The notes under the pieces: generated by a model | What the model saw: the letters and a program-made list of their open reading frames with translations, nothing else | Told to the model about the DNA's origin: nothing | Databases searched by the model: none | Translations under genes and position numbers: made by a program | Shown here: one piece after another, positions 1 through 5,274 of the stretch | Layout: every line of letters starts with the position of its first letter | How positions within the stretch are numbered: the stretch's first letter is position 1 | From: an uncultured Prevotella sp. | Lineage (GTDB): Bacteria; Bacteroidota; Bacteroidia; Bacteroidales; Bacteroidaceae | Direction: 5' to 3' | Assembly (NCBI GenBank): GCA_900765465.1 | Contig: CAAFRM010000162.1 | Span: 1-6,248 of the forward strand | Length of the DNA stretch: 6,248 nt

Positions 1-2
1 CG

Positions 3-10
3 TATCTTTG
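3..10 (+). promoter_or_regulatory. Possible Bacteroidetes -7 box at window edge
   Basis: The sequence TATCTTTG fits the Bacteroidetes primary sigma -7 consensus TAnnTTTG. Its -33 partner would lie outside the window, so it cannot be assessed. Transcription from it would run rightward into the 3' end of the leftward glycosidase gene and through the hairpin at 50-75. No plausible protein starts nearby except frames antisense to the glycosidase. A chance match is quite possible. Confidence 0.22.
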
Positions 11-49
11 TCCCCGAATTAAGGCGTTCTTTGCATATTGCAAAATACA

Positions 50-75
50 GAAACGAGCAGAAGTCCGCTCGTTTC
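50..75 (-). terminator. Hairpin, probable terminator of the GH3 gene
   Basis: GAAACGAGC (50-58) is perfectly complementary to GCTCGTTTC (67-75), giving a 9-bp stem with an 8-nt loop. It lies about 100 bases downstream of the glycosidase stop codon. Read on the minus strand, the stem is followed by TGTATTTTG, a weak U-rich tail. The plus-strand side has no T-run, so leftward termination is the better reading. A second small palindrome, TTGCA-tat-TGCAA (31-43), lies just beyond it. The rest of 76-172 shows no gene or recognisable site. Confidence 0.45.
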
Positions 76-172
76 CATATTGTTACCTGGTGTACTAAAT
101 CTTATTGATTCAAGAGTTAGTGCACCTATCGCCTTTTTTGAGTATTCCAAGATAAGCTCTATGAAAAGAGAC

Positions 173-2836
173 TTACTTGATCTTCACTTCTATCTTAGTC
201 TTGGCTGCATCAGCGCTGGAACCGCCAACAAATACCTGGTAAGTGCCAGGAACCACACGGATGGTGTTGGTCTGGGCATCCCAACCCTCGAAACTCTTGC
301 GAGGAAGATCGATGCTTACCATCTGGCGCTCGCCAGCCTTCAAAGACACACGCTTGAATGCCTTGAGACTCTTGATAGGACCATCCACATCATCTATGCG
401 CTTGATATAAACCTGCGCTACTTCGGTACCCTCTCGCTTGCCCGTATTCTGCAAGGAGAACATCAGCTTGTAATCAGCAGCCTTGCTGCCACGCTTCTTG
501 CTCTTCACCTGCATCAGGGTAGGCTTGCCGTACTCGAAAGTGGTATAACTCAAACCGTAACCGAATGGGAACAAAGGCTCACCCTTGAAATAACGATAGG
601 TACGATTCTTCATCGTATAATCGAGAAAATCAGGAAGATCGTTCACACTCTTATAGAAGGTAACCGGAAGCTTGCCCGATGGATTCACCTCGCCAAAGAG
701 AACCTTGGCTACAGCCTCACCACCCCGTTCGCCAGGATACCATGTCTGAAGAATCGCCTCGGCATTTTCCGTCTCAGGAACCATGGCGATGGCACATCCA
801 GAACAGTTGACAAAGACGACACGCTTGCCTGCCTGATGCAGCATGGCAATGACCTGACGCTGAGCCTTCGGCAACTCCAGGTCGGTTCGGTCGCCGCCCT
901 TGAATCCAGGCTCCTCAATCTCAAGCTGCTCTCCCTCCAGGTTTGGAGAGATACCGCCTACGAATACCACGGCATCCGCATCGCCCACCTCTGCCAGAAT
1001 CTGCTCGCTGGTAGGCTTCGAAGTCTTCAGGATATCAAACTGCATCACAGCCACATCTTCCCTCTGGGTATAATCTATCTGAATCTTAACCGGCTGGCCT
1101 GCTTTCAGAGAGAGCGGTTTGATAATAGGCGCCACGCGGCCCCAGCACTCCCTCATGTTCACGATGGTATCGCCATCCACTATCAGGCGGCAACCGTCAT
1201 CAATACCCATATTGATGGTAAGATTCTCATCCCTGTCAGGAGTCAGCACTCCCTCATAGCGGGCTGAGAAATGGGTGAGATTCACTCCCGGCGCAAACAC
1301 GGTATTACCACCATTGCTCAGATTGATGGCAGTCTTCATCACATCCGTAGCCACCGGCTCACCCTTCTGTTCCTGATTGTTCCAGTAGGTGGCCTTCATT
1401 CCCTCACGGAAGAGGTTGAAACGGCTTTCCTGCACCTCGTTTCTTGTCAAGGTACAAGCCGGAACATACTTCACCTCAGCCCCCTTCATATAGTTGCGGA
1501 TGCCCTGGAGGATGGTGGTAGAACTGGTAGGATAACCCGAATAGTTGCCTCGCAGCATGATGGAGTCATTGGCATTAGGTCCCATCACCACAATCTTCTG
1601 ATTGCGGTTCAATGGCAGCAGCTGGTTTCTGTTCTGAAGAAGTACGATACCTTCTTCTGCTATCTTCTCAGCCAGATCCTTATGAGCCTTGCAGGCGATG
1701 ACTTTCTCAGGAATCTGAGTCCATGACACGGTTTCATCCTTATCGAAATCGCCCAGTTGGAAACGAGCCACCAGCAGACGCTTCAGGCTCTGGTTTACCT
1801 TATCTTCATTGATCATTCCCGCCTTCACAGCCTGCGGAATAGTACGATAGGCACTGCCGCACTCCAGGTCGGTACCGGCATTCACAGCCTGGGCAGTTGC
1901 CTCGGTAGCGGTCTTTGCCGTACCATGATAGCCCGGCATAAAAAAATCGAAGATAGCTCCGCAATCGGAGGTAATCAGTCCCTTGAATCCCCATTCGTCT
2001 CTGAGGATCTGGCGCTCAAACTTTGCGTTGGAACAGCAAGGAGCACCATCTATACGCTGATAGGCACACATCACCTCAGCCACATGTCCATCCTGTACCA
2101 GCGACTTGAAGGCAGGGAGATAAGTCTCCCACAAATCCCGGGCTGGCAGATTCTCCAGATTGAAGACGTGGCGATTCCACTCCGGACCGCTATGCACGGC
2201 GAAATGCTTGGCACAAGCCAGTGTCTTGACATATTGGGGAGCCTTAGACTGATCAGAAGCCAGAACACCAGGAGCCGCCAGCGGCTTGCCGTCGAACGAC
2301 TGTCCCTGCAAGCCATTCACTACGGCGAGTCCCATACGTGTAGTGAGATAAGGATCTTCGCCATAAGTCTCCTGTCCGCGTCCCCATCTAGGATCACGGA
2401 AGATATTGACATTCGGAGTCCAGAAGCTCAGACTCTGATATCTCTTTACATTACCCGACTTCTTCGCCACCTGCGCCTTGGCTCTCGCCTCATCGCTTAC
2501 GGCAGTAAACACCTGATAGAGCAAGGCATCATCCCAGGAAGAAGCCATGTGCATGGTGATAGGGAAAACCGTGGCATATCCGTTGCGTGCCACACCATGC
2601 AGCGCCTCGTTCCACCATTGAAACTGAGGGATACCCAGTCGGGAGATGGCAGGCGAAGCATCCATCATCAGTTTCGTCTTCTCCTCCAGGGTCAGGCGTG
2701 AAAGTAAGTCATTGGCTCTTGCCTCGGCAGAAAGGTTAGGGTTCTGATAAGGCAACAGCTGACTGGCTGGCTGTTGGGCATGAGCTGAGAGCGCCAGAGC
2801 GGACAGCATAGCCAATGTAAGTATTTGTTTCTTCAT
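173..2836 (-). CDS. Secreted GH3 glycosidase with PA14 insert, probable beta-xylosidase
   Basis: This complete 887-residue exo-glycosidase should release terminal beta-linked sugars, most likely xylose from xylo-oligosaccharides, in the periplasm or at the cell surface. Residues 1-20 form a signal peptide ending AHA, with cleavage before QQ. The GH3 barrel follows (about 25-370), with the substrate-binding KHF at K210-H211 and nucleophile D291 in TSDCGAI. The alpha/beta sandwich (about 390-730) is interrupted by a PA14-like domain (about 463-605). The likely acid/base is E634 in PNLEGE. A fibronectin III-like domain (about 770-887) follows FPFGYGLSYT. The FQWWNEALHG and TSDCGAI segments resemble the xylosidase branch of GH3 and Prevotella Xyl3-type enzymes more than typical beta-glucosidases, so beta-glucosidase or arabinofuranosidase activity is an alternative. 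The start at MKKQ is chosen because the signal peptide begins there; an in-frame ATG 17 codons upstream overlaps a likely -7 box. No lipobox cysteine is present. Confidence 0.93.
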   Translation of the reverse strand: MKKQILTLAMLSALALSAHAQQPASQLLPYQNPNLSAEARANDLLSRLTLEEKTKLMMDASPAISRLGIPQFQWWNEALHGVARNGYATVFPITMHMASSWDDALLYQVFTAVSDEARAKAQVAKKSGNVKRYQSLSFWTPNVNIFRDPRWGRGQETYGEDPYLTTRMGLAVVNGLQGQSFDGKPLAAPGVLASDQSKAPQYVKTLACAKHFAVHSGPEWNRHVFNLENLPARDLWETYLPAFKSLVQDGHVAEVMCAYQRIDGAPCCSNAKFERQILRDEWGFKGLITSDCGAIFDFFMPGYHGTAKTATEATAQAVNAGTDLECGSAYRTIPQAVKAGMINEDKVNQSLKRLLVARFQLGDFDKDETVSWTQIPEKVIACKAHKDLAEKIAEEGIVLLQNRNQLLPLNRNQKIVVMGPNANDSIMLRGNYSGYPTSSTTILQGIRNYMKGAEVKYVPACTLTRNEVQESRFNLFREGMKATYWNNQEQKGEPVATDVMKTAINLSNGGNTVFAPGVNLTHFSARYEGVLTPDRDENLTINMGIDDGCRLIVDGDTIVNMRECWGRVAPIIKPLSLKAGQPVKIQIDYTQREDVAVMQFDILKTSKPTSEQILAEVGDADAVVFVGGISPNLEGEQLEIEEPGFKGGDRTDLELPKAQRQVIAMLHQAGKRVVFVNCSGCAIAMVPETENAEAILQTWYPGERGGEAVAKVLFGEVNPSGKLPVTFYKSVNDLPDFLDYTMKNRTYRYFKGEPLFPFGYGLSYTTFEYGKPTLMQVKSKKRGSKAADYKLMFSLQNTGKREGTEVAQVYIKRIDDVDGPIKSLKAFKRVSLKAGERQMVSIDLPRKSFEGWDAQTNTIRVVPGTYQVFVGGSSADAAKTKIEVKIK

Positions 2837-2884
2837 AACTACTATTGTTAGTACGATAATATTGTATAGATTCGTTTTATTATG

Positions 2885-2892
2885 CAAAAATA
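2885..2892 (-). promoter_or_regulatory. Probable -7 box of the GH3 gene
   Basis: On the minus strand this reads TATTTTTG, matching TAnnTTTG. It sits 49 bases upstream of the chosen GH3 start, predicting a leader of about 40 nt. No convincing TTTG -33 element lies 19-21 bases further upstream, so the promoter may be weak or need an activator. The box overlaps the alternative upstream ATG, which argues against translation from there. Confidence 0.4.
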
Positions 2893-3008
2893 CATATTTT
2901 TCCTGAATACTGAGACTGATGAAGTGTTAAAAAACTCAGATTGTTTTCATTTTTATGTGATTACTTCCTAATTTTTTCGAATCATTCAAACAATAAAGCA
3001 CTTTTTCC

Positions 3009-3039
3009 TTGCTGATTCCAAATATTAGTGCTAACTTTG
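3009..3039 (+). promoter_or_regulatory. Bacteroidetes-type promoter of the sigma-54 regulator gene
   Basis: TAACTTTG (3032-3039) is a full match to the -7 consensus TAnnTTTG. A TTG at 3009-3011 lies 20 bases upstream as the -33 element. Transcription would start near 3045, leaving a leader of about 70-75 nt. The extended sequence TAACTTTGCA is identical to the one before the histidine kinase gene (from 5210), which suggests that both signalling genes are read by the primary sigma factor. Confidence 0.7.
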
Positions 3040-3071
3040 CACTCAGAAACGACTCTATCTTTTTAGAAGAC

Positions 3072-3099
3072 AAAGATACAATAAGAAAGATACAACAAG
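3072..3099 (+). repeat. Tandem 14-bp direct repeat in the regulator leader
   Basis: AAAGATACAATAAG (3072-3085) is followed at once by AAAGATACAACAAG (3086-3099), 13 of 14 bases identical. The pair ends 19 bases before the regulator's start codon, inside its predicted 5' leader. The first copy also pairs with TATCTTT (3056-3062) to form a weak 7-bp A/T hairpin. The repeat may act as an A-rich unstructured translation enhancer, which is common where there is no Shine-Dalgarno sequence, or as a protein site for feedback control. Function is inferred only. Confidence 0.6.
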
Positions 3100-3118
3100 A
3101 CAGTAAGATCGCAATAAT

Positions 3119-4525
3119 ATGGAAAAGATTCTAATAGTTGAAGACGATATCGCATTTGGAACCATGATTCAGACATGGCTCAGGAAGAAGGGATTCGAGG
3201 TGGAGAAAACTACTTCGGTCAAGGCCGCCATACAGGTTTGCGAGGAGGCAGAAAGAGGATTCGATCTGGTATTATCAGACCTCCGCCTTCCAGACCACGA
3301 CGGCATCTTCCTGCTGCAATGGATGAGAAAGCATGGCGTGCAGGTGCCTTTCATCGTGATGACCAGCTATGCAGAAATTCAGAATGTGGTGCTCGCCATG
3401 AAATCGGGCGCTACCGATTATGTGGCAAAACCTTTCCATCCGGAAATCCTTCTGGATAAGATCAAGGAAGCTATCAAGACTCCGAAAAAACAGGATCCGT
3501 ATGCTGCCTCAGCAGATAGTCAGCGTTCCACAGACACAAATTCTACTCCTACAGACGCAGCACCTGGCAAGCAGGCAGGAAACCAAGCTTCATCTGCCAA
3601 TGGGGATGTACCCAAATACCTGGAAGGTGAAAGCGAAGCTTCACGCAAGCTCTACAGTTTCGTTTCGCTGGTGGCCCCTACCCCTATGTCGGTACTCATC
3701 CTGGGTGCCAGCGGTACAGGTAAGGAATATGTGGCTAGAAGAATACACGAACTCAGCACAAGAGCCAATAAACCTTTCTTCGCACTCGACTGCGGTGCCA
3801 TCCCTAAAGAAGTGGCGGCATCAGAATTCTTCGGTCATGTGAAGGGATCGTTTACGGGAGCTGACCAGGACAAGAAGGGCGCTTTCGAGATTGCCAACGG
3901 GGGAACTCTCTTCCTCGATGAGATGGGAAACCTGAACTATGAAGTACAGGTGCAGCTGCTCCGTGCCCTCCAGGAAAGAAAAATCCGTCCGGTGGGAAGC
4001 AACAAGGAAATAGATATCGATATCCGACTGGTTTGTGCTACCAATGAGAACCTGGCTCAGCGTGTGGCTGAAGGCAACTTCCGTGAAGACCTCTACCACC
4101 GCATCAATGAGTTTACCATCTACATGCCGGAGCTGAAAGACCGTGGTGCCGACCTCTTCCTCTTTGCCGACCTCTTTATCAAGCACGCCAACAAGGAGCT
4201 GAACAGAAATGTGGAAGGACTCGACGGCAAAGCCAAGGAGCGAATTGCCGCCTACAACTGGCCGGGCAACCTGCGAGAATTGAACAATGTGATGAAACGA
4301 GCTACTCTGCTCGCCACAGGAAGATACATCGGAGTAACCGAACTGGAACAGAGTATGGCGCATATCCAGCCACAAGCCCCTACCGCCCTGCACGATGAAG
4401 AAACAGAACTGCAGAGAATAGAAGCTGCGCTGAAAGCAGCAGGCGGCAACAAGAGCAAGGCTGCACAATTGCTCGCCGTAGATAGAAAGACACTCTACAA
4501 TAAGATGAAGAAATACGGTATCTGA
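3119..4525 (+). CDS. NtrC-family sigma-54-dependent response regulator
   Basis: This complete 468-residue cytoplasmic regulator should open sigma-54 RNA polymerase promoters when phosphorylated. The receiver domain (1-120) has the acidic pair D9-D10, phospho-acceptor D54 in SDLRLPD, T82 and K104. A low-complexity Ser/Thr/Gln/Ala linker (about 121-165) is longer than usual. The AAA+ domain (about 166-405) has Walker A G196-ASGTGKE-203, the sigma-54-contacting loop GSFTGA (243-248), Walker B LFLDE ending at E268, arginine-finger motif FREDLYHR (321-328) and WPGNLREL (381-388). The Fis-type helix-turn-helix occupies about 428-468. Walker A has Ala197 where GESGTGKE is more usual, and the GAFTGA loop has the tolerated Ser; neither should abolish function. 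Stop codons TGA and TAG are adjacent. The likely cognate kinase lies two genes downstream, beyond a small secreted protein gene that is its best local target candidate. Confidence 0.96.
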   Translation: MEKILIVEDDIAFGTMIQTWLRKKGFEVEKTTSVKAAIQVCEEAERGFDLVLSDLRLPDHDGIFLLQWMRKHGVQVPFIVMTSYAEIQNVVLAMKSGATDYVAKPFHPEILLDKIKEAIKTPKKQDPYAASADSQRSTDTNSTPTDAAPGKQAGNQASSANGDVPKYLEGESEASRKLYSFVSLVAPTPMSVLILGASGTGKEYVARRIHELSTRANKPFFALDCGAIPKEVAASEFFGHVKGSFTGADQDKKGAFEIANGGTLFLDEMGNLNYEVQVQLLRALQERKIRPVGSNKEIDIDIRLVCATNENLAQRVAEGNFREDLYHRINEFTIYMPELKDRGADLFLFADLFIKHANKELNRNVEGLDGKAKERIAAYNWPGNLRELNNVMKRATLLATGRYIGVTELEQSMAHIQPQAPTALHDEETELQRIEAALKAAGGNKSKAAQLLAVDRKTLYNKMKKYGI

Positions 4526-4560
4526 TAGAAAGAAATACGGCTTTTGATGATATGGGAAAA

Positions 4561-4592
4561 TGGGGAATCTGATGACCATTCCCCAATTTTTT
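4561..4592 (+). terminator. Rho-independent terminator of the regulator gene
   Basis: TGGGGAAT (4561-4568) pairs perfectly with ATTCCCCA (4578-4585) around a 9-nt loop, followed by A and six Ts (4587-4592). It begins 35 bases after the regulator's stop codon, and should separate the regulator's transcript from the small secreted protein gene. Confidence 0.75.
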
Positions 4593-4599
4593 GGGGAAT
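4578..4599. repeat. Perfect 9-bp inverted repeat, overlapping the terminator
   Basis: ATTCCCCAA (4578-4586) and TTGGGGAAT (4591-4599) form a perfect 9-bp stem around TTTT. The left arm is the same segment used as the 3' arm of the terminator stem. TGGGGAAT therefore occurs twice (4561-4568 and 4592-4599) around one ATTCCCCA, so two hairpins compete. As DNA, the palindrome could be a protein site. A further small palindrome, GGAAT-A-ATTCC (4595-4605), overlaps its right end. Confidence 0.6.
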
Positions 4600-4601
4600 A
4601 A

Positions 4602-4636
4602 TTCCACACTAATTCCACAGTTTCCACAATGTAGAA
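4602..4636 (+). promoter_or_regulatory. Three phased TTCCACA repeats, candidate activator-binding sites
   Basis: TTCCACA occurs at 4602-4608, 4613-4619 and 4622-4628, with starts 11 and 9 bases apart, so all three lie roughly on one face of the helix. The third copy is followed after one base by TGTAGAA (4630-4636), giving an imperfect dyad TTCcACA-a-TGTaGAA. Relative to the predicted start at 4723, the repeats span about -121 to -95, the usual enhancer distance for NtrC-type activators. They lie between the regulator gene and a sigma-54-like promoter. Binding by the neighbouring regulator is inferred. Confidence 0.5.
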
Positions 4637-4696
4637 TTCTGGCATAAAGAGCAATTACAATTGATAATCAAGCAATTAGATAATTCTTTTGTTTTT

Positions 4697-4711
4697 TGGC
4701 ACACAGATTGT
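4697..4711 (+). promoter_or_regulatory. Sigma-54-type -24/-12 promoter for the small secreted protein gene
   Basis: TGGCAC (4697-4702), five bases, then TTGT (4708-4711) matches the sigma-54 consensus TGGCAC-N5-TTGC except for the last base. The spacing is exact: GG at 4698-4699, ten bases, then GT where GC is usual. The predicted start is near 4723, leaving a leader of about 89 nt. No TAnnTTTG box was found anywhere in 4526-4811, so this is the only good promoter candidate for the downstream gene. A sigma-54 activator is encoded immediately upstream. The imperfect -12 element is the main weakness. Confidence 0.6.
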
Positions 4712-4722
4712 GATATTAGAAA

Positions 4723-4765
4723 GTGAACACGCCAATGAGCGGTAACGCAAGCAAGGCTTGTTCAC
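4723..4765 (+). other. 5'-end hairpin in the leader of the small secreted protein mRNA
   Basis: GTGAACACGCC (4723-4733) pairs with GGCTTGTTCAC (4755-4765) with 10 of 11 positions matching and a 21-nt loop. A competing hairpin, CAAGC-aag-GCTTG (4748-4760), shares the right arm. The outer stem begins exactly at the start predicted from the -24/-12 element, so the transcript would begin with a hairpin, a form that often protects mRNA from 5'-end-dependent decay. About 46 A/T-rich bases without a Shine-Dalgarno sequence then lead to the start codon. It could instead be a DNA operator. Confidence 0.5.
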
Positions 4766-4811
4766 AAAGAAAGTAATAAATATAATATTCACAATAAAAA
4801 AACAAAAGATT

Positions 4812-5054
4812 ATGAAAAAGTTAGTTTTCGCAGCTATCGCTGCCATGGTTATGGTTTCAGTTAGCAATGTATTCGCCAGCAACAAGATGGCAAGCGTATC
4901 ATCAGCTGCTCCAGTTGACACAGTAGCTCCAGCAGAACCAGCTGCTCCAGCAGACACAACAGTAGAGAAAGAGACTCCTGCAGAGACACCAGCTGAAACT
5001 CCAGCAGAGACTCCAGCAGACTCTACAGCAACAGATTCTACTGTAGCAGAGTAA
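4812..5054 (+). CDS. Small secreted acidic Pro/Ala/Glu/Thr-repeat protein, unknown function
   Basis: This 80-residue protein belongs to no family I recognise. Residues 1-22 form a clear signal peptide: MKK, a hydrophobic core rich in Ala, Val and Met, and the end NVFA, with cleavage predicted before Ser23. The mature peptide of about 58 residues has 11 acidic and 2 basic residues, no Cys, His, Arg, Phe, Tyr or Trp, and only one Met. It contains the TPAE repeat and is almost surely disordered. No lipobox or membrane anchor is present, so it should be periplasmic or exported. The start at ATG 4812 is preferred because the signal peptide begins there; an in-frame ATG 18 codons upstream would add a Lys/Ile-rich extension. 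The gene is a single transcription unit: terminator upstream, sigma-54-like promoter, strong terminator downstream. It may be a target of the flanking two-component system, for example an envelope-stress or spacer peptide, but that is inference. Confidence 0.85.
   Translation: MKKLVFAAIAAMVMVSVSNVFASNKMASVSSAAPVDTVAPAEPAAPADTTVEKETPAETPAETPAETPADSTATDSTVAE
4974..5021 (+). repeat. Four tandem 12-bp units encoding TPA(E/D)
   Basis: Four in-frame 12-base units encode TPAE, TPAE, TPAE and TPAD (residues 55-70 of the small secreted protein). The units differ mainly at third codon positions, apart from the Glu-to-Asp change in the last one. Such an array can gain or lose units by slippage without breaking the frame, so length variation between strains is expected. 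It is too short and coding in nature to be anything like a CRISPR array. Confidence 0.85.
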
Positions 5055-5070
5055 TATCACCTTTAAAAAA

Positions 5071-5112
5071 TAGTAATTAACTGAGGAAAAGATAGAATAA
5101 CACTAGTAATTA
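5071..5112 (+). repeat. Direct repeat TAGTAATTA, two copies 33 bases apart
   Basis: TAGTAATTA occurs at 5071-5079 and 5104-5112, with starts 33 bases apart, about three helical turns. Both lie in the 77-base stretch between the small protein's stop codon and the terminator. No gene is visible there. The repeats could be protein sites or chance in AT-rich sequence. Confidence 0.35.
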
Positions 5113-5131
5113 CGCGTCGCTTTCAATCAGG

Positions 5132-5175
5132 CAGGAGACTAATGATAGAATTCATTGGTCTCCTGGCTTGTTTTT
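5132..5175 (+). terminator. Strong rho-independent terminator of the small protein gene
   Basis: AGGAGACTAATGA (5133-5145) pairs with TCATTGGTCTCCT (5152-5164) over 13 positions with a single G-U wobble and a 6-nt loop. A C-G pair (5132/5165) extends it to 14. The tail GCTTGTTTTT follows, ending at 5175. This isolates the small secreted protein transcript from the histidine kinase gene. Confidence 0.88.
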
Positions 5176-5186
5176 AGCCCTTTTGT

Positions 5187-5217
5187 TTTCTAATATCATT
5201 TTTTTGCATTAACTTTG
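5187..5217 (+). promoter_or_regulatory. Bacteroidetes-type promoter of the histidine kinase gene
   Basis: TAACTTTG (5210-5217) is a full -7 match. TTTC (5187-5190) lies 19 bases upstream as an imperfect -33 element; a perfect TTTG at 5182-5185 is 24 bases away, which is too far. The predicted leader is about 50 nt. The box and its next two bases (TAACTTTGCA) are identical to those before the sigma-54 regulator gene. Confidence 0.65.
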
Positions 5218-5274
5218 CAAACAAATATCTATTGAGCAAGATATCAGTCTGCTCATCATTTTAAACGATTTCTC

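Noticed and set aside
38..2701. Long plus-strand open frames (409, 151 and 314 codons) opposite the GH3 gene
   Set aside because: They are antisense to a clearly conserved enzyme with intact motifs. Their translations have no recognisable domains and look like reverse-frame composition.
2837..2887. Upstream ATG extending the GH3 protein by 17 residues
   Set aside because: The extension would bury the signal peptide start, and its ATG overlaps the probable -7 box.
2940..2994. ATTGTTT / AAACAAT inverted pair in the divergent promoter region
   Set aside because: Seven A/T-rich bases separated by 41 bases in AT-rich DNA is expected by chance.
3071..3078. Minus-strand TATCTTTG as a distal promoter for the GH3 gene
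   Set aside because: No TTG lies at the right distance (the nearest gives a 17-base spacer), it is some 240 bases from the gene, and it belongs to the 14-bp repeat and a hairpin.
3821..4654. Minus-strand 277-codon frame opposite the regulator
   Set aside because: It overlaps the AAA+ and HTH-coding part of the regulator and then runs through the terminator and the TTCCACA repeats. It shows no domain or promoter and is a shadow frame.
4758..4811. Upstream ATG extending the small secreted protein by 18 residues
   Set aside because: It lies in the right arm of the leader hairpin and would place a Lys/Ile-rich segment before a normal MKK signal peptide.
4676..4957. Minus-strand 93-codon frame opposite the small secreted protein
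   Set aside because: The plus-strand frame has a textbook signal peptide, start context and terminator. The reverse frame crosses the promoter and leader and has no such support.
5165..5178. A second GG-N10-GC pattern, possible sigma-54 promoter for the kinase
   Set aside because: It lies in the arm and T-tail of the terminator, matches poorly outside the GG and GC, and the kinase already has a good TAACTTTG promoter downstream of it.
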